Shown piece by piece: positions 44,958 through 55,800 of a stretch of DNA of 64,000 bases. The stretch comes from Protonemura montana. Its lineage: Eukaryota > Arthropoda > Insecta > Plecoptera > Nemouridae. Both the position numbers and the translations under genes were made by a program. The stretch is from NCBI GenBank assembly GCA_947568835.1, contig OX387607.1, forward strand, positions 16,915,701-16,979,700, written 5' to 3'. Every line of letters begins with the position of its first letter. Position 1 is the first letter of the stretch. The notes under the pieces are model-generated. The model did not search any database. It was not told where the DNA came from and was given only the letters and a program-made list of their open reading frames with translations.

Positions 44958-47900
44958 CTATTTTTTTCCCTTCTTCTTCTTCTCTTTCTTGTCTTTCTTG
45001 ACTTTCCCTTCTGTATTCGCGGTTGGTTTCGCCAAACAAGCATCTCTCATTCTGTAGCCATCTTCTAGCATAGCTTGAGATGCCATCTTATTCTTCAACA
45101 TGTAGCTACTGAGCATCTCATTGGTTTTCTTCTGCTCTGTACAAAGTTTGGCTGCTGCTTCAACGCGCTGTGAATGTTGTAAGTCAAACTCCTGTCTCTC
45201 CTGAGCCCGCATTTCTTGTTGCTTATCTCCATAATCTTCTGACACGACCTGACAATCTTCCCTTTGCTCCGAAATCACAGGCGAATCTTTGCGTTGGTTC
45301 AATTGGAAAAGTCTGGATTTTGCTCCAAAGCTATCTGCAATATGAGCGAACATTTCAATGATCCCGAATTCCCAAATAAATTTCCCAAAATCAGGGTATC
45401 GTTGTTCTGCATGCAAAAGCTGACACTTAAAATTAACAAAATAATGGTTCTACCGAGATTCGAACTCGGATCGCTGGATTCAAAGTCCAGAGTGCTAACC
45501 ATTACACCATAGAACCGCTTGATGTGATCAGAAACTATCACGTATTTTCTCAAATACAAACCTTTGGCTTATAAAGAATTGAAATAATAATAAAAACATA
45601 TGTATTCTTACACCCCCCCCCCCCCCCCCCCCGCAAACCACTCTATTTTCCAACAACTTTCGTCGCCTTCGATGCACTTCAGTTTCAACACGCATTCATT
45701 GCAGCATCTAAAACTGCATCTTTTCTGAACTGCCACAACACACTTATAAACGTTTGGCGTAACAAGGAACTGAAATAATTAAAACCCTGCTCTCCAGGAT
45801 TCCGTCATTAGTGAGTTTTAACTTTAAATCATTGACAAGACGCCAACCCTCGCCCCCTTGCTCTAATAAGTACCTCCACATAATTAGTTATATGCAGATA
45901 CAACGTCTATACAGTGTACAGTTGGTTACTGGTATCATATAATGCGTTTAAATCGCTAATCGCTATTGTTGGTTGACTTGAACATCTGCTAGAAGTGACT
46001 CTAGAGCTAGAGCTAGAAGAGCTAGAGCTAGAAGAGCTAGAAGAGCTAGAGCTAGAAGAGCTAGAGCTAGAAGAGCTAGAGCTAGAAGAGCTAGAGCTAG
46101 AAGAGCTAGAGCTAGAAGAGCTAGAGCTAGAAGAGCTAGAGCTAGAAGAGCTAGAAGAGCTAGAGCTAGAAGAGCTTACTCAGCTGCTTATTATCTTCGT
46201 CTCTTTGTTCCAAGATCTTCTGTCTTTCCGCCATCGCTCTCAGATGTCTCCCTGGCTCAGCTCGCTCCCACGCCTCTTTTAGTCTTCGTATTTCTTGTGC
46301 TTTCCTTGTGTTTAGTTCAAGTCTAACCTGATCCTCAAGATCGCCGTCCACGATCACCTGCCGAACACCGAAATTACTTGTCTATCAAATGACAATGGTA
46401 CGCGGGCGTACGAGGAAACGGCATTAGAACCGGAACCGGAACCGGTACTGAAACCACAACGGAATTCGCTTACCTGAACGCACCAGTAAGCGGCATCAGG
46501 AATAATCTCCTGATTCCTCGGTAACTCTTTCATCGACCCCGAAGAGCTTTTACTGAAATTCCGTAGACTTTTCTTCTCAGAGGCTGTCCTTGCATAGACA
46601 AGCAACTCCCTCTGAACTTTCTCTTTGATCGCTGTCACCAGATCCTGCTCGGTATCCGTCAACGACCAGCCACTTGCATGCGTCAACTCTGCTTCTATCA
46701 AGAACACAGTTGGAGTTGACTCGCCGTCTGCTGACCTCACATAGAACGGTCTGTTAGGAATTGTTAACTTCTCAGTGAACGTCTTCTCGCAGATCAGCTC
46801 AGAGTCACCGTTCTCCTCGACTTCGCGCCTGATTTTCACGGTGATTTCCGCCTGAGGATTGTTGGTGCTCACGCGTATCGTCAAGAATTGTGAGCTGGTC
46901 ACCGTTAGCAAGCATCTCAACACCGTGTTCCTTCTGTTGGGAATATAATGACCATACACATGCTTCACTTTTTGTACTTGCGGGGGCGATGGCACGAAGA
47001 TCCCGGTAAACGGGTTCACTCCCACGCAACATTGCAACAGTTCTTCTCTGATTGACGCAATCATATGTATTTTCCACGTGTGCTGTTTGATCTTCGGATT
47101 GTCGCAGAATCCGTACGCGTAGATCGTGTACCCACTCATATTCCGGGTGTACGAGTCAAAGGTAATGTTTCTAACGATTGACTTCATATAGGAATGCGTA
47201 TCGTTGTTCACTATTCGCATAAAAGCTAATGCCGCTGAGGACTCAAAGTAGATGCCGTTGATGGAGGATTGTTCTTGGGTGAGGTTGACCATGAGCCGTG
47301 TCAGGGGAAACCAATCCCCATAAGGACTCGTAGGGGCAGTACCCGTGTAGTCTTGCACGCTAAGTCTCTGGTTGTTGTCATCTCTGAAAGGATAATATTT
47401 CAGCCATTCGGGCTCATCCTCAACTATCTTGATCAAAACTTCATTACCGCTATTTTCTAGTTTTTCGAATAGAATGTGTGGAGGTTCAGGTTTCGTTGCT
47501 TTTTTGGGTGCAGTCTTATCACTCTTAGACGATTTCTTTGCCTTGTTCTTGTCGCCACTTTTTTTGCTTTCTTTACCTTTTTTCACGTCTTTCTTGCCTT
47601 TCGCCTTGACTTTATCTGTGGTCACTTCTTTGGTAATATCTCCGCCATCGTCACCAGGCACATCAATCGGGTCAGTCACGCGATCCAAACCTTCATCCCT
47701 CAACAAAGTCATCTCATGAAACTCTGCAGAAATATCTTGCAATGCGTCCATCCCGTACTTAGGCGCCATCATGAGCTCCTGTAATTCCTTCAACGCCACG
47801 TAGAACTGCTCGAAGTCGTTCTGCAATCGTGAAAACAACAAGCCGGTGCACACTCGCTCGCATTTGTCCCTCAAGCTCGTGGTGAACCGTGCCATCGAAC

Positions 47901-50900
47901 GTGACGCCGAGAAGAAGCTGGTGATACTGTCGGGTACGAACGCTAAATGGTAGTTGATCAACGCCTCGGCATGTTCGGGAGAGCCGTGCGCGCAGGTTCG
48001 CAGGTAAGTGAACGCGTTGTGAATGCGTCTGCCGTATTTTATCATTGACAAACTGTAGGGACCAGTCAGCGCCTCGTGGGCCAAACCGTGGCTACCGACA
48101 TGGAACTCTGTCTGCGACGATATCTGGATGTAGTGGCTTTCTGGAAGATCGGACACGATTGCCAAACTCACGATGCCGTCTTCCAGTTCTAACATTCTTG
48201 TCGTACTGCCTTGGACAGGAAAGTGCAGCCGAGCTGGACCTTCCCATTGAATACGACCTTTTTTATACCGGCAGACAATAATTGAGGAACACGATTGGAT
48301 TTCAGCCTCGTGGTTAGTGTTATTTATGATGGCATTTTGTTTGGCGACGGCGTTTGGACTGACGACGCCGACATGAAAGAATATTTTCTTTGCCGTGGGT
48401 GTATCAGTAACCAGATAGAAGTAGTCTTTGGGTCGGAATGTTTTGTATACGGTGGTCGACAACAGAGCTGGCTGCTGAGGGTTGGTAGCGGCAAGTTTTT
48501 TAGCAGACTGCGCAGATGCCGGCTTCTTGTCCGTGCCCGCTGGCTGGTGAATGGTTGCGTCGTTGCCGATCATCGAGTAGAAATCATTGTGAGACTCGCA
48601 GAACTTGAAAGAAGCCTTCCTGAAGAACAATAGCAAGGATGTGATGTATTTAGAAAACACGTTAAAGTTCGTCCAAGAGTCCGTGTTTTCTCTGATAACA
48701 GTCTCCATTTTGAATGTCTTTCCGGATCCTCGTGAGCTTGTTTTTTTCTCAGACTTTCCACTCTTGCTACGAGACTTCTTGTTTTTTGCATCTTTATTCT
48801 TCCCACCTTCTTTTGACTTATCCTTCTCATTTTTTCCTTGATCGTCCGCATCTAGCCTCTCCCTTTCCTCCTCCTTAGCCTCCTCCCTTTGACTCATCTC
48901 AAACAATAATTCACTGGCAGTTGCCGGAGCCGGAAGCAGCCATTTCTTCAACGGTGCAAACATCCGCAAGCTCTTCACGTTCACCAAATGTTCCTGTTGA
49001 ATGATTCCCTTCTGCAGCGCCCACTTCTTCCACCTGAAAGTCTTCCACAGCGGCAACTCGCCACCGTCGTCTCCAAGCCTGATGACCCTCGCCTCACTGA
49101 AGAGCACCTGGTGGCCAACACAAGGACCAACATCACCCACATCCTCTTCTAGATCCTCGTCAATATTCGCTATCTCAGCGAACACAGCGACCGAACCCCA
49201 ACCCTCCTCCGATTCGTTGCTAATCGCGTACGTCAGAGGATCCTTCCGGTCACCACCGGCCATCGCCAAGCCCAACTGGTAGGCGTCAGTCGCTCTCGCC
49301 TCTTCCTTGTACCTCGCCCCGTCCTCTGCTTCCTGCATCAGCGCCTTCTGGCAGACATGCCACACGTCCTTGGCGGGCACCCGCTGGCACTCAACCTTGA
49401 GAACGAACCACCCTGTGAGACAAGAGACGGCGTTCATCTCCAGCATCTCGCTGCGTGGGGTGCAAGTGAGAGAAGCTATGATCGAGATGGCTTTGGCCAA
49501 GAGGATCGGCCACAGCTCGTTCTTGGTCGTCGTTGGTAACAGGATGCGTCCGAACTCGTCAAGGGGGAGGAAATCGTCGACGGTGATACGACGCCATTGT
49601 CCGAGAAAGTGCACGCGGACAACATATTTGCCGAACTTGTTCACCGATGGCTTGTGGCTGGTTCCTTTACCAACCTGCAAGAGTTAACACGAGGAACGAT
49701 GGTAAAATGTAACTTCAGAGCTTTGTGGCCAGCTCAAGGCAGTGGCGTAACTACCGGCAGGGCTGGCGGGGTGACCGCCCCCGGGCCCAGAGGTTTCTCT
49801 CTAAAAGGGAGGTCCACAAGCGATGGCTCGTGGGGCCCGCGAGAAGGGAAAAACTTGGGCGCGTGCCGTACTCAGGCCGGTCGACGAGCCCGTGCCCACG
49901 ACCCCGTTAAATTTATTTGTTGTTTGCCAAAAAAATCTGAAAGTTAATAGTTGCATTTCAAGCACTATCATCACCCCATTGAGGCTGTGGCACTTGCCTA
50001 CTCCTGGTAATGGTTACATACATACTACGTTGCTACTGCCGTTCAGTGCGTAGGCTACACACTCAATTCTATTGCCTTACTCTTTGTCGGCGCAAAAGAC
50101 CGAATTTGCGTTATTTTTGCGGGTATGGGTAACTTATTTTTTCCCAATTATGGGAAAAAAAGCTTTTACACAACACAGTACGTAGTTTAGAAGTCACTGT
50201 TCGTTGGGTTATGGTAGCTGACAGCAGTCACCGCGGGGAAATCTTTGGGTCAAAAAATGCGTATTAAATGTGACAATAACAAGAAATTGAAAAACTTCCT
50301 AAAATCGGCAGCTTTTTCGTGTCTACTGGTTCGAGTTTTCCGGTATGCAGCGATAGTTTGACTGTGACAAGAAACTTCTTAACAAACTGGAAATTTGTCT
50401 GACTTGCACCACAAGAAAATGCTGTAAGAATAGATTAGATTATACTTATAAAATGTGGGGGTTAATAAATAATAATCCCAGATTCAGTTATTCTCACACT
50501 AATTTGCCACAAGGTGTCTTGTTTAATTTCCTCCCATATGAATAATAGTATGCGGTCCCTTCGATCTTAAATCCATATCATTATTTTTCACTCTGTAGTC
50601 ACTTCGATATGAATATCATTGCAAACTAAATTTGATGAAGCTATCTTTCAGTTGTCTCAAAACGCGTATGAGACTGAAATATTTGGGTTCTCGTCATGTC
50701 ACGACAGCCCAAATTTCCCGACACGCAGAAATAATGAATAATCCAACTCCTCGCAAGCATGACCCGGACATTGTTGTTGCCCGTACGAAATATTTCCTTG
50801 TTGATAAAAGCTTGTGTCGTACTTCGTTGTCTTTTCCTACTTGTACTGAGACAAAACAAAGATTTTCTGCCAGCTTCTAAGAAACTAAATCCAAAACAGG

Positions 50901-52298
50901 GCTTTGCTAATCAACTGCACTTGATGTCGCGTATTGTCAACTTTGTTGGATATTTGCTTACAGAATAAATACAAGTAGCCGTTTATATCAAGGGAAGCTA
51001 ACCCCGGGGCAAATGAAATTCGTAGCTGGAAACACCTACACGTCATTTTTCACCTTGGATCGACTTCGGCGATCTCGAATAATTACTTAATAATCACAAA
51101 GAATTGTTTATTTCTAGCAACCGTACTTTTGACGTGACTACGTCTTAAAGCGCATTATATAGGGAGGCATGTACAGATTTGCTCTCCAAAATGGCAAATG
51201 TGTAACAAGCTCTACAGCCTACAGGAAACAAAGGACAGAATGCGATTTATTATCATTCAATAGTTCAGATAATTCTCTAGAGTTAATTTTTTTTTTATTT
51301 TCGATAAACTAAATATTGGTGGCGTTAGAGGGGTTGGCGTTTTTAATGCTCTCCATACGACCAGATGAAGATCAGATGAAGATCTTTTATGGTTTTATGG
51401 TTTCTTGCTTGTGAAGTTTGGTCAGTACTGTAGTTGACCTACGTGCCTACGCGGTAGTTGAACGTAGTCACGCTTAAATATCGGCCGTACCAACAAGATA
51501 CAGCTACACCAGTTTTTTTAAATTATCTTTTTCAGCGCTCGCAAGTGAACTTAAACAAATGTGTGCAATACAGAAACATTGGAACTGTTAATTTTTCTCA
51601 TTTCCCTTATTTTGGGGGGAGGAATAGAGGGCCCAACGAAAATTCTTGCCCCCGGGCCCAGGGATCCCTAGTTACGCCACTGGTGCTCAAGACAGTGTTT
51701 TTAATAACTTCACAAGCTGCAAATCATTCTCTAATCAATACAAACCTTGCACATTGCATAGACATGATTCCAGGGTTTCCATATGGGACCTCCGTTGGGA
51801 AAGTAACACTCACTACCAGTTTCCTGAAAGGGTTTCATTGTTGCCAAATGATGCAAGTTCATGATGCTGGTTACAAAATGTCTCATCAACTCCGAGTGGA
51901 GGATGTGCCCGTTGGAGGAAACCAGATCCAGGTCCGCGACGTTCTGGTCTTCAGGTAGCACCTGGAATCGTGGATTCACGCTCAACGCCCTCTTCCACTC
52001 GTGCACCTGACCCTGCAGGCTGCCAGGGAGACTTTTGCGTTCCAGCGGATTTTCAAACCTGGTGGCGGGAAAATCTTGGGCGTTTCTTTTTGCGCCGGTT
52101 CTGAACTAATAACAATTTGATCAAACATTTGGGAATTTATTGGATCAAGAACTGTTATATTTACGCGTCTGGTTTGATGAATGACATGGAGCGACCCTTT
52201 AATCTTTCGGGATGGAATGCAGGTGACTTAAATCCTGTATCCCACTTTTCTGCGTTGATCTCTGAGTCGTTCCATTCGGGCCAAGGAGCCACGAACAT
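44958..52298 (-). CDS. ADGB: Androglobin, copy A
   Basis: Five coding exons on the minus strand: 52165-52298, 51746-52058, 46474-49674, 46180-46357 and 44958-45334; consistent phases, 1400 residues. The start M lies before APWPEWNDSEINAEKW at the same place in both copies; in-frame upstream codons exist, so a longer N-terminus is possible. Androglobins are large chimeric proteins with a calpain-like N-terminal half, a rearranged globin domain and a coiled-coil tail; vertebrate ADGB acts in ciliated and sperm cells. Visible blocks: KPWNHVYAMCK, FGKYVVRVHFLGQWRRITVDDFLP, NELWPILLAKA, MRIVNNDT and the tail KEIRRLKEAWE-type helix (QEIRRLKEAWERAEPGR). The calpain Cys position (NGHILHSELM) has no Cys; GHQVLFSEARV aligns with the His segment. 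In place of the IQ motif is a Lys-rich linker (KKGKESKKSGDKNKAKK). Exon 3 is one 3.2-kb exon. Confidence 0.88.
45446..45516 (-). tRNA. tRNA-Gln (anticodon TTG)
   Basis: A complete 71-nt cloverleaf on the minus strand: acceptor GGTTCTA/TAGAACC, anticodon arm TCTGGACTTTGAATCCAGC with anticodon TTG, T-arm CCGAGTTCGAATCTCGG. A TTTT run follows on the minus strand near 45436-45440. It lies inside the last intron of androglobin A, on the same strand. Confidence 0.96.
45613..45632. repeat. Homopolymer run of 20 C
   Basis: Twenty consecutive C; could be partly an assembly artefact. Confidence 0.9.
45999..46176. repeat. GAGCTAGAA-type minisatellite abutting an exon donor
   Basis: GAGCTAGAGCTAGAA units of 15-18 bases (about ten copies). 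They end within a few bases of the donor of androglobin A exon 4 (46180|46179); the first intron bases (GTAAGCTCTTCTAGC) are already repeat-like. Confidence 0.9.
49739..51682. mobile_element. hAT-like DNA element, 1.9 kb, intron 2 of androglobin A
   Basis: Terminal inverted repeats CAGTGGCGTAACTA and TAGTTACGCCACTG with GCCCCCGGGCCCAG next to each. The flanks AGCTCAAG and TGCTCAAG are an 8-bp target duplication with one mismatch. No transposase-like frame is seen in the interior. The same insertion exists at the same site in copy B as a 74-bp version. Confidence 0.7.
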
Positions 52299-52896
52299 AT
52301 GATTCTGTGATCTTAATCTTTCTGTGAATTAATTGATTTATTATTTAATCAAGTGGTGAGAAAACGATGTTAAATGAATAACAACTGATAAAAAGGAAAT
52401 ATATCACTTCGCAAGTTTTGATTATTTTTTTTAAATGTGGATACATCCATGAAAGGGAATGATCTGGTTTTATATTTAGATGTCAATGCCGGTACAAGGA
52501 AAGAATTGTATAATGACAATTATTTAAATAGCTATTTTACCTGCAGCAATTTGGTTGACTGTTTCGTTGGCTATGCTGTCCCAACCTCCTTGACGGTCTT
52601 TTTTAAATGTACCAACCATTTTATTAACACAAAAAATAAATTATTAAATACAACAAGAAGAGACTTTCTAAAAACAAACAAACTGATTACAGAAATAACG
52701 AAGCCACTTAATAAAAATACAATAACTGAAAGCGATAAATACGTCGTGACGTCTTTGATCTTAACACAAATGAAACGTCAACAAAACGTCAAAATGCAAG
52801 AAAGCAAGTAAATCCACTGCGAGCTGGATTATATAAAAGAAATTAAATACGTCAGATGCTGTAGGTCACGTGGTCGTTGATTTATCCTTGCACATG
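52299..52896. other. Region between the two androglobin genes
   Basis: AT-rich. It should hold the 5' leader of copy A and the 3' UTR of copy B. A 124-codon plus-strand open frame (52437-52811) is not recognised and has no supporting signals. Confidence 0.4.
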
Positions 52897-55800
52897 CTAC
52901 ACATTTTTCATCTTTCCCTTCGCTTTGTTCTTTCCTTCTTTTTTATCTTTCCTTCCCTTCTCCTTCGTTTCAATTCCTTCCGGTTTCTTTAAACTCGCCT
53001 CACGCAACTTGTATCCGGTTTCTAAAAGAGCCATCGACTTTTTTTCTTTCAACAAAAGATATTCATTCAGATTTTTACTCATATTTTTCTGATCGCTTCT
53101 GAATTTTGCTGACTTTTCCATCAGCTCTCTCATCTGAACATCATATTCATCTCTCTCCTTATTTCGTTTCTCTTGCTGCTCATTCCCGTAATCTTCAGCA
53201 AGAGCTTTCCACATCAATTTCTCTTCTTTTGAAATACACGACTCCCTGAGTTGAAAAGACTGGAACACTTTAGACCTTATGAAAGGTCTGCCTGTAAAGA
53301 TGAAAGTGAATTTGTGGGACAAATCATTATTTATACAATGAAAAACTGATGAGTTATTAAGAGTATTGAAGTGTAGTACCTTGTTGCCTCCTCTCAGCTT
53401 CCCGTTGTTCCAGGATCTTCTGTCTCTCAGTTGCAGCCCGGACATATCTTCCTGGTTCACCCCCCTCCCAAGCTTCTTTCAGACGTCGAATCTCCTTCGC
53501 CTTTCTGTCATTAGCCTCGAAGATAACTTTATTATCCAAATCTGCATCCACGATCAGCTATCAGAACAAACATCAATCGTTGAGAGCCGAAATAAAGGCG
53601 TATGTTTTGTTTAAACTGCTTTAACTGTCAACTTTGCAAGTCAAAATAAAACACAGAAGTACTTTATGCAGTACTTGTTCATTGATATCATTTCCACACA
53701 GAACAAGCCTTGATTGTAACATTTAATCAAACACGTGGTGGTCTGTATTATATTCTCGTTAATACCACAATACTGGTCAGCGGTCAGTTGACACTTTTCT
53801 AAATAATTAAAATATCTAAATAAAAAAAAAATCGTTGATAAGATTTATCTAAGAAAGCAAATGGCATCATAATATTTTTTCTCGTTTTTTTGAATTCATT
53901 TGTTAAGCTTGTGAATTTTATAAATTTATCACAATTTTAATGGTAGCTCTGCCCTCATGGCAGAGCGTGTTTAAGATCAGGCAGATTTTTGACAGAAAAA
54001 GTAAAAAAGTCACAAGATCAAAAAGCAGATGCGCTTTTCCACCTTTCTTTTATATAATTAATATTTTTTTCATTGTCTAGATAATTTCAATGATTTTACA
54101 TCTATAATCAAAGTCAATTTGGTGTCTTTATTTTAATCTAAACCCAAGAATAAGCTATCGTTCATAACTCTGGTGTTCACCCAACAAAATCCACTTCTTG
54201 CCCCAAGCCTTGCACCTAATTTATATTTTCAAAGACGAGATGGAATCCATGAGTTGTGTGAATATTATAGCATGTATTAAGTGAACCAAAGCGAACAAAT
54301 TCGCGCTAAAAATTGCAAGCATGGAACATTTTTACCATGGTCACCTATCCAAACTGCTGTTCACCGAAGTGTTGCTTAACTTCTGTATGCATTCTGATGG
54401 TCAGTACCCACCCAAACAATTCATCCTATCCCTGGTCCGGCTAAACTTTGTCATTTTTTAAATTAACTTTTAAATTTTGTAATTTAACTTTGTAACCAAT
54501 CTCCACTTGTTTGAGATGTTTACCGAACGGTTTGCCGTGTTGGAAACACCGGTCCTCGTGAGATCACCGAAGTTAAGCAACACTGCGCTGGATCAGATAT
54601 TGGATGGGTGACCATCATACACATGACTAGTTCTGTTCGGGAGAGAGGTTGGAGGGATGAAAGTTAAGCAACACTGCACTGGGTCAGGTATTGGATGGGT
54701 GAACATCATACACATGACTAGTTCTGTTCGGGAGAGAGGTTGGAGGGATGAAAGTTAAGCAACACTGCGCTGGGTCAGGTATTGGATGGATGACTATCAT
54801 ACACATGACCAGTTCTGTTCGGGAGAGAGGTTGGAGGGATGAAAGTTAAGCAACACTGCGCTGAGGCAGGTATTGGATGGGTGACCATCATACACATGAT
54901 CAGTTCTGTTCGGGAGAGAGGTTGGAGGGATGAAAGTTAGTACAGCAACTTCACTCGCCAGTCGCCTTGTTTATCAACCTCTCGACAGCATGGATTTGTG
55001 GAGGAATCCTGTTGTTCCTGTTGTACCGTCCTTCGAAAGGGACGTTAAGCCGGTGGTCCCCTTGGTCTTCGACAGGAGTAGGCTACGTGCCAGCACCGGG
55101 TTTCCCCTCCTCCCTTCTAGGCTAGGTTAGGTTCATCATCATCCTCATCATCATCCACACATTTTCTCACCTGGACGCACCAGTACGCCGAGTCGGGCAC
55201 AATATCTTCGTTCCTCGCCAGTCTCCTCTTCGAACTCCAAGAAGATCGTCGCCCACCATCAGAAATGTACGTCTGCTGCGTCTCAGTGGACGCAGCAGAA
55301 AACACCAGCAAATCTTGCAAGTTCTTCTCCTTGATATTATCCACCAAGGCCAGTTCGTCTTCCGTCAAAATCCACGCATCTTCATGCGGTAATTCAGCGT
55401 CAATCAAATAAACCTTCGACTCTCGCTCTCCGTTCTCGTCTTCTTCTCCCACAAAAAACGGCTGACTTGGCAGAGTAATCTTACCAACACACGTCTTCTC
55501 GTAAATCAACTCAGAGTCCCCGTTCTCGTCCATATCGTGCAAGATTTTCACCTTCACCTTTGCCTTGGAGTTACTCAAACTCACGCGCAAAGTGAGAATC
55601 AGTGAGCATGCAACGGTGAGAATGCAACGCAACACGATGTTACGCCTGTTTGGAATGTAATGCCCGTACACGTGTTTCACTCTTAACGCTTGCGGCGGTT
55701 GTGGGATGTTGATACCAGTCAAAGGATCGACACCAACGCAACATTTCAGTAGCTCATGAGAGAACGGTGCGACCAAATGTAACTTCCAAGTGTGCTCTTT

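Noticed and set aside
45995..46282. 95-codon frame of LEELELEE repeats
   Set aside because: It is the GAGCTAGAA-type minisatellite read in frame, antisense to an androglobin exon at its end.
52437..52811. 124-codon plus-strand frame between the androglobin genes
   Set aside because: Very AT-rich, no recognised domain, no splice or polyadenylation support; could be chance.
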